From an uncultured Porticoccus sp. (lineage in GTDB: Bacteria > Pseudomonadota > Gammaproteobacteria > Pseudomonadales > Porticoccaceae), in contig CATLZI010000027.1 of assembly GCA_950063125.1 (NCBI GenBank), positions 1 to 13,823 on the forward strand: DNA of 13,823 nucleotides, written 5' to 3'. The stretch's first letter is position 1, and the number at the start of each line of letters is the position of its first letter. A program made the position numbers and the translations under genes. Below are positions 1-6,163 of the stretch, piece by piece. Under the pieces are notes generated by a model, which was given only the letters and a program-made list of their open reading frames with translations, did no database searches and was not told where the DNA came from.

Positions 1-17
1 AAGACGGCATACGAGAT
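1..17. other. Illumina P7 adapter remnant (assembly artefact)
   Basis: The first 17 bases, AAGACGGCATACGAGAT, equal the 3' end of the standard Illumina P7 oligonucleotide. A chance match of 17 bases exactly at a sequence edge is very unlikely, so I read this as untrimmed adapter at a contig end. The bases that follow do not match the usual TruSeq or Nextera read-2 primer, so where native sequence resumes is uncertain, somewhere between about 18 and 40. No gene is affected. Confidence 0.85.
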
Positions 18-64
18 TATGCCAAAACTCAGGGTAGTGAGGGAAAAAGTTACCCGTCATCAAG

Positions 65-90
65 AAAAAACGCTGAATGACGACCGTCAG
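65..90 (-). terminator. possible weak intrinsic terminator after the PA3496-family gene
   Basis: On the minus strand, directly over the stop codon, TGAC-GGTC-GTCA can fold into a short hairpin (plus 78-89), or alternatively CTGA can pair with TCAG (plus 73-76 with 87-90). A run of six T follows (plus 65-70). The stem is short and not GC-rich, so this is a weak candidate. It sits where the transcript should end. Confidence 0.35.
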
Positions 91-275
91 TCGATATCGT
101 AGTCGTAATCACGTATCAATTTTTGCAGTCGACGTTCCTCGAGTCGATCTTCGAGACGCCTTCTGGCCTCTGAATTGACTATTTTCACGACGACCTCAGC
201 CGTTTCAGTTTCCTGACCGGCATCATCTCCCTCACCATCGAAATCATCATCTTGTAAAGCTTCTTCGCCACTCAT
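87..275 (-). CDS. PA3496-family small acidic protein (putative envelope integrity protein)
   Basis: A 62-residue protein. The N-terminal half is very acidic (runs of D and E), and the C-terminal part is a highly charged Arg/Glu helix (RRRLEDRLEERRLQKLIRDY) ending in D and Y residues. This matches my memory of the PA3496 family, which carries the name putative envelope integrity protein but has no defined biochemical role. I chose the ATG at 275 because the minus strand shows AGGAG seven bases before it; the open frame continues upstream to 332 without a comparable ribosome binding site. No signal peptide or membrane segment is visible. It lies 118 bases after the arsenosugar-type cassette, with a promoter candidate of its own at 345-373, so it is probably a separate unit. 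Confidence 0.75.
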   Translation of the reverse strand: MSGEEALQDDDFDGEGDDAGQETETAEVVVKIVNSEARRRLEDRLEERRLQKLIRDYDYDID

Positions 276-302
276 ATCGAAACTCCTGGATCCCGATAAA
301 AC

Positions 303-323
303 GACCCCTGCGGGACGGGGGTC
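303..323 (-). promoter_or_regulatory. GC-rich leader hairpin before the PA3496-family gene
   Basis: GACCCC (303-308) and GGGGTC (318-323) form a perfect 6-bp stem around a 9-base loop. On the minus strand the right arm is followed by GTTTT. It lies between the promoter candidate at 345-373 and the start at 275, so it would fall in the 5' leader. It could be a weak terminator or attenuator for read-through from the upstream cassette, or simply leader structure. Confidence 0.3.
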
Positions 324-335
324 AAGCACCACTGA

Positions 336-359
336 TTTTGCGCAAAAATAGGCGCAAAA
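336..359. repeat. perfect 8-8-8 inverted repeat over a promoter -10 region
   Basis: TTTTGCGC (336-343) and GCGCAAAA (352-359) are perfect inverted copies separated by eight bases. The repeat overlaps the -10 hexamer proposed at 345-350 on the minus strand, which is a typical place for a repressor operator. It could also fold as a hairpin in RNA, but no T-tract follows in either direction. The binding protein is unknown. Confidence 0.45.
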
Positions 360-373
360 CAGAAACTGGTCAA
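345..373 (-). promoter_or_regulatory. sigma-70-type promoter candidate for the PA3496-family gene
   Basis: On the minus strand there is TTGACC (plus 368-373; 5 of 6 matches to the -35 consensus), a 17-base spacer, then TATTTT (plus 345-350; 4 of 6 matches to -10). Transcription would start near 338 and give a leader of about 60 bases. It lies just after the stop codon of the upstream cassette. Confidence 0.5.
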
Positions 374-393
374 GAAAAATAATTCTTTTAATA

Positions 394-1041
394 TCAGCAA
401 GTTAAATATTTCTTAAAAAATAATTCCCGCTCAACGCTACTTACTAGATAGTGCAGATCTTCATTTCGGTCAATATCGACCAGTGTATCCAGCTCAAGCC
501 ACTGCAAACAGTTCGCCATCAAGCGCTGCCGCGTCACCTCCATAACCCTCCCGGTTCCCCATGGCACGTCTTCAAAAATACCCGGACAAGGTCGATTGAG
601 CCCCACCAGCACATAGCCGCCATCACGGGCCGGACCCAATACAGCGGGGACTGTCTGCAACGCCTTGAGTGCAGCCGCAATATAATTACCATCAATCCCC
701 GGGCAATCGCTGCCGATCAACAACACGTTGCGGTAATGCGGTAGTCGATCAGCAAAAGCGTGGGACATGCGCTGGCCAAGGTCGGTGCCCTCCTGCAGGC
801 GAAACGGCACACCCGCAGGATCCAGGAGAGCATCGAAAAAAGGGTGCTGACGGTCAGACCAGACTTCGCTGTCAACCTGCCCCACTGGCAAATGGCGGCT
901 GAATACCCAGCTGACCAGCGCCCGGTGAAGCGCCACACAACCCGCCTGCCCCAAAACGGGTTCCAAGCGGGTTTTTACAGCACCCAATAGTGGAGCCTTG
1001 GCAAACTGTATCAGGCAGTTATCGGAGGATCGGGGCATCAT
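394..1041 (-). CDS. TIGR04282-family transferase (arsenosugar cassette, DUF2064)
   Basis: A 215-residue cytosolic protein with a GT-A / nucleotidyltransferase-like fold, of the type called rSAM/selenodomain-associated transferase 1. The family signature is at the N-terminus: FAKAPLLGAVKTRL, residues 13-26. Further on are LLIGSDCPG, which resembles an acidic metal-binding motif, GPARDGGYVLVGL, which matches the family's DGGY segment, and a WGTGRVMEVT block. Length is normal. The start ATG overlaps the stop of the upstream TIGR04283 gene by four bases (ATGA); a second ATG follows directly, so residue 1 is uncertain by one codon. It is the last gene of the arsS cassette. Family members are annotated in arsenosugar biosynthesis because of this association, but the exact donor and acceptor are not established by the sequence. 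Confidence 0.87.
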   Translation of the reverse strand: MMPRSSDNCLIQFAKAPLLGAVKTRLEPVLGQAGCVALHRALVSWVFSRHLPVGQVDSEVWSDRQHPFFDALLDPAGVPFRLQEGTDLGQRMSHAFADRLPHYRNVLLIGSDCPGIDGNYIAAALKALQTVPAVLGPARDGGYVLVGLNRPCPGIFEDVPWGTGRVMEVTRQRLMANCLQWLELDTLVDIDRNEDLHYLVSSVERELFFKKYLTC

Positions 1042-1712
1042 TCAGGGTAATACTGCCTGGCCAGACGTGCTGGGGACACACCCAGAAAAAACGCCAACCG
1101 CAACCACCACATCTGCAGTACCGTGTTCACAATCCCCCGCTGCTGCCAGCGACGAACAGAAGTCTCAACAGGGGAAGGCAGCACCCTGGGTGGGCAGAGG
1201 GCCTTCAGGCGCCGACAGATTTCCACATCTTCCATCAGCGGGATAGCAGAAAAACCACCAATCTGATTAAACATATCGCGGCGTATAAACAGCGCCTGAT
1301 CGCCAGTGCCGATCCCAGAGAGTCGGGCCCGATAACTCATCGCCCGCTCAATCACCCGAAAAGCCCAACGGTCTCCACTGAGCTTAACCGGGAAAAACCC
1401 CCAAACATTGTCTGACAACCAATGACTAGAAAACCCGACAGGCAATCGCGTATCACTGTGCAGAAACAGCAGATAATCGCCGCGGGCCTTTGCCGCCCCG
1501 GCATTCATCTGCAAACTGCGGCCGCTGGGGCTGCTGATGACGAGATCAGCCTGGGCACTGGCCCGTTCCACCGAATCATCCGAGCTTCCCCCATCCACCA
1601 CGATCAGCTCCACCCCTGCCTGACGAAGCCCTTGTAAACCCTGGAGACAGGACGTTATCTCAGCCCCTTCATTGAGCACCGGAATAACTATACTGAGCGA
1701 CAAACCGGCCAT
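1038..1712 (-). CDS. TIGR04283-family arsenosugar biosynthesis glycosyltransferase (GT2)
   Basis: A 224-residue family-2 glycosyltransferase. The N-terminus has the GT2 start SIVIPVLNE (residues 7-15), then VVDGGSSDDS (38-47) for the nucleotide-sugar site. GRSLQMNAGA (64-73) is the characteristic segment of this subfamily, and HSDT (85-88) sits at the usual DxD position. The later GDQALF and IPLMEDVEICRRL blocks are also typical. There is no membrane anchor apart from a short hydrophobic stretch near the C-terminus (LAFFLGVSPARLA). The gene starts on a one-base TAATG overlap with arsS and ends on a four-base ATGA overlap with the TIGR04282 gene, so all three are probably translationally coupled. 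It is also known as rSAM/selenodomain-associated transferase 2. The sugar it transfers cannot be told from the sequence. Confidence 0.9.
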   Translation of the reverse strand: MAGLSLSIVIPVLNEGAEITSCLQGLQGLRQAGVELIVVDGGSSDDSVERASAQADLVISSPSGRSLQMNAGAAKARGDYLLFLHSDTRLPVGFSSHWLSDNVWGFFPVKLSGDRWAFRVIERAMSYRARLSGIGTGDQALFIRRDMFNQIGGFSAIPLMEDVEICRRLKALCPPRVLPSPVETSVRRWQQRGIVNTVLQMWWLRLAFFLGVSPARLARQYYPE

Positions 1713-2686
1713 TAGCCCAGTGCACCGCCACAGCTACTGCCACTGCCCGCAGTACAGCCGTAGCAGTGGCCGCCAATGGCAATCGGTCGTCCGGACAGAT
1801 CAGTCTGCAATAGTTCGCGCAAATGTGGTCGACGGTCTGAGGCAATATGTTCGCTCGGGGCAGACATCGGCATCTCAAGCATCTGGTTGAAATCACAGTC
1901 GTAGAGATAGCCCAGCCAGTCCACACTGACGGTATCGCGGCACATGACCGTTTCCAGATGCTCGCGGTGATAATGGTCCTTCAGCAATTGCATATAGGGT
2001 TCGTAGTTACCCCGGGCCAGTAACGTAGCACCGAAGCGACTGATCGGCATATTGGTGATGGTAAAAAGTTGATTGAACACGATGCCATGATCTTCAAACA
2101 GACGGGTTTTGTATTCCTGTTCAAGCTGTTGTTGCGGAGGTGGAAGAAATGCGCCGTTGGGGTTGTAAACCAGGTTTAAAGCGAGGCCTGGCTCTCGTCC
2201 GTAACCCAGCGTATTCAGCTTTTGCAGCGCCTCTATACTTTGCTGAAAAACACCCTTGCCGCGCTGCTCGGCAACATTCTGCTCCGTGTAACAGGGCAAC
2301 GATGCGACTACAGTTACACCCTGGGCTGCCAGGAACTCCGCCAGATCGGCCTGGTCTGGCTCAAGAAGGATGGTCAGATTACACCGATCAATGACGGTAA
2401 CACCCTGCTTGACCGCCGCTGATACCAGATGGCGAAAATTGGGATTCATCTCCGGCGCACCACCGGTCAGATCGAGTGTAGCAATCTGTCGTTCGCGCAA
2501 TACCCGCAACACCAGCTGGACGGTCTCCCAATCCATCAGTTCGGTTCGGTTCGGCCCGGCATTGACGTGACAGTGGCTGCAGCTCTGATTGCAGAGATAC
2601 CCCAAATTCACCTGAAGCGTCGACAACCCCCTTCTCTGCAACTCTGGGAAATCGGTAGCGAGTAGAAACGGCCGGGTATCTCTCAT
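1712..2686 (-). CDS. arsS: arsenosugar biosynthesis radical SAM protein ArsS
   Basis: A 324-residue radical SAM enzyme of the TIGR04167 (rSAM/selenodomain) type. The cluster motif CxxxCxxC is at C32, C36 and C39 (GYLCNQSCSHCHVNAGPNR region). The C-terminal DUF3641-like part holds the family block around LYDCDFNQML and the tail HCYGCTAGSGSSCGGA, with C308, C311 and C319 probably binding a further cluster. In studied homologues the enzyme joins a 5'-deoxyadenosyl group to dimethylarsinous acid, an early step to arsenosugars. I start at 2686, not at the upstream in-frame ATG (2773), because CAGGAT lies eight bases before the ATG and because homologues start close to a PFLL.TDFP block, here at residue 6. 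It is first in a tightly coupled three-gene cassette and divergent from cobB. No convincing sigma-70 promoter is visible in the 113-base gap. The arsM methyltransferase that would supply its substrate is not in this window. Confidence 0.92.
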   Translation of the reverse strand: MRDTRPFLLATDFPELQRRGLSTLQVNLGYLCNQSCSHCHVNAGPNRTELMDWETVQLVLRVLRERQIATLDLTGGAPEMNPNFRHLVSAAVKQGVTVIDRCNLTILLEPDQADLAEFLAAQGVTVVASLPCYTEQNVAEQRGKGVFQQSIEALQKLNTLGYGREPGLALNLVYNPNGAFLPPPQQQLEQEYKTRLFEDHGIVFNQLFTITNMPISRFGATLLARGNYEPYMQLLKDHYHREHLETVMCRDTVSVDWLGYLYDCDFNQMLEMPMSAPSEHIASDRRPHLRELLQTDLSGRPIAIGGHCYGCTAGSGSSCGGALG

Positions 2687-2799
2687 TGTATTATCCTGCG
2701 AATATTCGTCTGGTTTGTGACCCTTGCGGGTTTGCACAGAACCAGTGTCGGTATGGCGGTAGTTGCCTGCCAAACTGAAAAAATTGGAGTAGCTGTCCT

Positions 2800-3462
2800 A
2801 TGTCCACCAAAACCTGTCAATCCGTCGTAGTATTAACCGGTGCCGGAATCTCCGCTGAATCCGGCATACAGACCTTCCGAACCAGCGATGGGCTCTGGGA
2901 GAACCATCGGGTGGAGGATGTTGCCTCACCCGAGGGCTTTGCCCGTGATCCGGCCACAGTACACCAGTTCTACAATGAACGCAGACGGCAACTGCTGGAT
3001 CCGGGTATCGTCCCCAACCCGGCCCATATCGCACTGGCTGAATTTGAACAACGCTTTTCCGGCAACTTCACGCTGGTCACACAGAATATCGACAACCTTC
3101 ATGAACGGGCCGGTAGCAGCCGTGTTCTGCATATGCATGGTGAGTTATTGAAAACCCGTTGCAGCGCTACCGGGAACATTTTTGACTGCCACCAGCATAC
3201 CGCGTCATCGATACCCTGCCCATGCTGCGACAAAATAGCCACGCTCCGCCCCCACGTGGTCTGGTTTGGTGAAATGCCACTTTTTATGGATGACATCTAC
3301 CGGGCTTTACACCAGTGCGACTTGTTTATTGCTATTGGCACCTCCGGTCATGTGTATCCGGCTGCCGGGTTCTTTGCCGTCGCCAAAGCTGCCGGGGCAC
3401 AGGCGGTTGAACTCAACCTGGAGACCTCGGCCAACGGTTCACAGTTTGACGAATGCTATTAG
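2800..3462 (+). CDS. cobB: CobB-type NAD-dependent protein deacylase, C-terminus cut by an amber codon
   Basis: A class III bacterial sirtuin that removes acyl groups from lysines using NAD+. Visible motifs are GAGIS (14-18), TFR-xxDGLW (25-33), Y58 and R61 of the YxxR pair that marks desuccinylase activity, QNID (95-98) and the catalytic HG (H113). Zinc-type cysteines are at 121, 130, 140, 142 and 143, followed by [11 protein letters not shown] and [12 protein letters not shown]. It closely resembles E. coli CobB as I remember it. GGAG lies ten bases before the ATG. The frame ends at TAG (3460-3462) after FDECY, exactly where relatives continue with Y-GPAS-xxVP. The sequence after the TAG, in the same frame, encodes that missing tail up to TAA at 3505-3507. 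The 220-residue product would therefore lack 15 residues. It is either a recent nonsense mutation, a base-call error or a readthrough site. It is divergent from arsS and convergent with the next gene. Confidence 0.88.
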   Translation: MSTKTCQSVVVLTGAGISAESGIQTFRTSDGLWENHRVEDVASPEGFARDPATVHQFYNERRRQLLDPGIVPNPAHIALAEFEQRFSGNFTLVTQNIDNLHERAGSSRVLHMHGELLKTRCSATGNIFDCHQHTASSIPCPCCDKIATLRPHVVWFGEMPLFMDDIYRALHQCDLFIAIGTSGHVYPAAGFFAVAKAAGAQAVELNLETSANGSQFDECY

Positions 3463-3507
3463 GGGCCGGCTTCGATATTGGTTCCCGACTACTTTCGATC
3501 GCTGTAA
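3460..3507 (+). other. in-frame amber codon plus preserved sirtuin C-terminal tail
   Basis: TAG at 3460-3462 is followed in the same frame by codons for GPASILVPDYFRSL and then TAA (3505-3507). E. coli CobB, as I recall, has a tyrosine followed by GPAS-xVVPEF at this place, so one base change from TAT or TAC to TAG explains the stop. With the codon read as an amino acid the protein would be 235 residues, close to the family's normal length. The tail is still well conserved, which points to a recent change or an error rather than old decay. Confidence 0.85.
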
Positions 3508-3531
3508 TCCGGAGCTCCAGAAGCAATCGGA

Positions 3532-4608
3532 TCAGGCCATCAGGGTCGGTTGCAAGTGGGTATGATCCACCTCTTTGACCGCATAAAAAATACAATCGCT
3601 CACCGCTATCAAAGGGTTGGTCGTCACCATAAAAAGCTTCAGGAAAATTCGCGGGTAAAGCTTGCCATCCCGTGAAACAAAATATTGATCAATGACATCA
3701 CGGCCACTGGCATCGACCACCCTGAGGCTCTCAATACCCTGTTTGTTCAGCCAGGCCAGCGGCGAATCCGGACCAACAATGCCGAAGTTTCGCCGGTCGA
3801 GGTGGAGCGGCAAAGTAATATCCATATCGGGACAGGGTTCCTCTGCGTAACACAGACGTCCCGTGGGCTTCAGCTCCATCCTCACCGGGTGTCGATAGAT
3901 ATCCCGCTCCGCCAATTTCACTGAGTCGGGGAGCATCGGCCTGGCGAGCTCTGCTTCCATCATAAATCGTTTTAATCCCTGTCGGGCAATCGTGTCTGAA
4001 AGCGCCTGCGCAGCGCCGCCACACTCGATCGTCACCACCGGACAATTGAGGTCTCGTGACTCCATCAACGCACCCAGACGGATATCGGTAATAATGAGCC
4101 GATGGGTAAAGAGGATGGCGATATCCATATGTATGGGTTGCTCTTCCACAGCGACCGCAAAAGCGGGTCCATCACCGGAAGTATTGTGGAGATCGATAAC
4201 GGCCTCGGGTCTCACCCGGCGAATGATATCCAGCAACTCAGCAGCCAACATCGCCTGCGCATCTGTGTAGGGGGGAGCAAACAGCCGATTCATGTCACGC
4301 TGATCTGGCAAATAGCGGTGACTGAACTGCGGTTCAGTCAATGCCGCCTCGACCGAGACAATGGCCAGATAGGTATCCACCTCCGGTTCAAAGCCCTCGC
4401 GCAACAATTGGTGGATCGCTTTCAAACCCGAGGGTTCATTGCCGTGCAGCAGGGTGACAACAAAACGGCAACGGCGGTTATCGCGACCATCCAGCTTGAT
4501 CACCGCTGGCCCGCCAAGCTGAACCAGAAAATCGGTAACGGATGCGGGCACATCTTCTGCCGAGGGCTTCTGGAGCATTCTGAAGGCCTTGCCAAACTGC
4601 ATATTCAT
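3532..4608 (-). CDS. succinylglutamate desuccinylase / aspartoacylase-family zinc amidohydrolase
   Basis: A 358-residue, M14-like zinc hydrolase of the AstE/AspA family. The zinc ligands are visible: H55 and E58 in LLHGNEPSG, and H141 in VIDLHNTSG. RDMNRLF (104-110) matches the conserved RDxNR substrate-binding loop, and VTIECGG holds another conserved glutamate. Family members hydrolyse N-acyl amino acids such as succinylglutamate or N-acetylaspartate; which one applies here is not visible, and arginine-catabolism (ast) genes are absent. The start ATG overlaps the stop of the GCS2 gene by four bases (ATGA), so translation is probably coupled; a second ATG two codons later is an alternative. 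No signal peptide is seen, so it is cytosolic. It is the last gene of a three-gene run and ends convergently with cobB without a clear terminator. Confidence 0.85.
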   Translation of the reverse strand: MNMQFGKAFRMLQKPSAEDVPASVTDFLVQLGGPAVIKLDGRDNRRCRFVVTLLHGNEPSGLKAIHQLLREGFEPEVDTYLAIVSVEAALTEPQFSHRYLPDQRDMNRLFAPPYTDAQAMLAAELLDIIRRVRPEAVIDLHNTSGDGPAFAVAVEEQPIHMDIAILFTHRLIITDIRLGALMESRDLNCPVVTIECGGAAQALSDTIARQGLKRFMMEAELARPMLPDSVKLAERDIYRHPVRMELKPTGRLCYAEEPCPDMDITLPLHLDRRNFGIVGPDSPLAWLNKQGIESLRVVDASGRDVIDQYFVSRDGKLYPRIFLKLFMVTTNPLIAVSDCIFYAVKEVDHTHLQPTLMA

Positions 4609-6107
4609 GCCTCTGCCTGCTCAATATCAGTCCACCGGGATACCGGGATATTGGCTATTGAACGCGTCTGGTAAGCGGCCAATAGCTGTCGGCAAACCTC
4701 CTTCCGGTTCATGCCGGTTGACATCAATTGATTGAATTGAGCCAACTGCCAGCTCGCACCATTAGTCCCGGTTGATAATCTGTCCTCGATGACTTTGAGC
4801 CACTTCCGACGTTCTTTTTCATCGACCCCAATACCGGCCAAACCCCGCTCTGCAGTGGGTAACAACTGCTCTAATACACTGACCAGTGATTGCTCCTGCA
4901 AACCGTTCTGTCGCGCATTCGGCCATAGTACCTGGGCCTGTAGACCATCCCGGGCCGCCCGGTAAAAGTTCTCCTCGGCATAGCTAAACGGCAACGCCGA
5001 CAACAAGGGTTCCAGCTGATCGGCCAGCCCTTCGGCAAGCCCGATAAACAGCGCCACATTTGCCGCCATGTCCAGTGGCGTTGGTCCCGCTGGCAACGAT
5101 CTCATCTCTATCCTCACATGAGCATCGCCTTCGGGATCAAAAATTGGCCGGTTCCAGGACCAGATGGTTCCATCATGCAAACAAAGCTCATCAAGCAGCG
5201 GCATGCCACCACCTGCCACCACGGCCCGGGGATCTTCCGCACTGACCAGCGGCATCAGAGGTTTGTAAAGTTGCACGGTTTCCCGGAACAATTCCAGTGC
5301 ATTGCCCCGCAACCAGCCGTGACCAAAGCTGACTCGGGCCGGCTTGCTCCAGCCATCAGGCCCGCCTTCAGGGTCATCAATGGATTGCCTGAACAAGGGT
5401 ACCCGGGTTTCGTGCCAGAGACGATGCCCCAGTAACAGTGGCGAGTTGGCGGCGACACCAACCATCAATGGGGTAACCAGCTGAATGGCGTTCCACAGCA
5501 TGCCAAACCGGGCGGGGTCAGTGCGGTAGTGCAACTGAAAAGACGTGCAGGCGCCCTCCAGTGTCACATCACCGTGGACCAGATGAATAGGGTCGGGGCC
5601 ATCGATATTGATGCCGAAAACATCCGTTCGCGATTGCCGGATGGCCTCAGCGAGAACTTGATAACGTGGCGTATCAGTCATCACAGCTTCGCCGAAGTGG
5701 TCGGGCCCCAGGGTGGGCAGAATACCGATGGGTACGACGTCACTCCCCTCTTTATCCAGCAGAGACCGTAAATCCGCCAGGGTTTCCAGCATTTGCTGCT
5801 CGATGGCAGTAAACGGCTGGCCAGCAGCAAACACCGGGGACAGATTAAATTCGAGATTGTAGCGGTTCAGTTCAAGGGTCAACCTGGGATCGTTGCTTTG
5901 CGCCTGAACCTCCAGATTACGCAATAGCGGCCCACCTCGCCCGTCGACCAGATACAACTCCAGTTCTGCGCCAATACTGGCGCGTCCCTGGCCAAACCCC
6001 GGCCGGGCCAAAAGACTATCCAGCGCTTCGAGGCAATGATGCAATTTTTCTTCAAACCGCTTGAAGTCAGCAGGCGTGAAGCTGGTTTTATCGATGGATT
6101 GCCCCAT
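4605..6107 (-). CDS. glutamate-cysteine ligase family protein (GCS2)
   Basis: A 500-residue ATP-dependent carboxylate-amine ligase of the GCS2 family (Pfam GCS2, COG2170 type). Metal and ATP site residues are visible early in GAELELYL (E48, E50), followed by NRYNLEFNLSP (81-91). The middle has the family block with SFQLHYR, then AANSPLLLG and ETRVPLF. The C-terminal half contains RIEMRSLPAGPT, the usual arginine/acidic signature. Relatives make gamma-glutamylcysteine or, in YbdK-like members, have only weak ligase activity, so calling this the cell's glutathione ligase would go too far. At 500 residues it is longer than YbdK-type members (about 370). AGGG lies eight bases before the ATG. It sits 56 bases after the glutamate-synthase-domain gene and overlaps the aspartoacylase-family gene by four bases. 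Confidence 0.87.
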   Translation of the reverse strand: MGQSIDKTSFTPADFKRFEEKLHHCLEALDSLLARPGFGQGRASIGAELELYLVDGRGGPLLRNLEVQAQSNDPRLTLELNRYNLEFNLSPVFAAGQPFTAIEQQMLETLADLRSLLDKEGSDVVPIGILPTLGPDHFGEAVMTDTPRYQVLAEAIRQSRTDVFGINIDGPDPIHLVHGDVTLEGACTSFQLHYRTDPARFGMLWNAIQLVTPLMVGVAANSPLLLGHRLWHETRVPLFRQSIDDPEGGPDGWSKPARVSFGHGWLRGNALELFRETVQLYKPLMPLVSAEDPRAVVAGGGMPLLDELCLHDGTIWSWNRPIFDPEGDAHVRIEMRSLPAGPTPLDMAANVALFIGLAEGLADQLEPLLSALPFSYAEENFYRAARDGLQAQVLWPNARQNGLQEQSLVSVLEQLLPTAERGLAGIGVDEKERRKWLKVIEDRLSTGTNGASWQLAQFNQLMSTGMNRKEVCRQLLAAYQTRSIANIPVSRWTDIEQAEA

Positions 6108-6163
6108 GAGCCATACCCTTTTTCTCCCGGCTGACCGGTTTTAACTATGACATCGCTGTGGTG

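Noticed and set aside
990..1415. Plus-strand open frame of 141 codons
   Set aside because: It is antisense to the TIGR04283 glycosyltransferase and the start of the TIGR04282 gene, with low-complexity, Pro/His-rich translation and no family resemblance.
1712..1800. Possible selenocysteine in the ArsS C-terminal selenodomain
   Set aside because: The family name suggests it, but all the key positions here are ordinary TGC or TGT cysteine codons and the gene ends at TAA, so there is no in-frame TGA to recode.
2687..2773. Upstream ATG start for ArsS, adding 29 residues
   Set aside because: The extension is polar, unlike family N-termini, and the ATG at 2686 has a good AGGA site at the right distance.
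4102..4674. Long plus-strand open frame of 190 codons
   Set aside because: It lies wholly opposite the aspartoacylase-family gene and the GCS2 end, both with clear motifs. The translation has no recognisable domain, so it is an antisense shadow.
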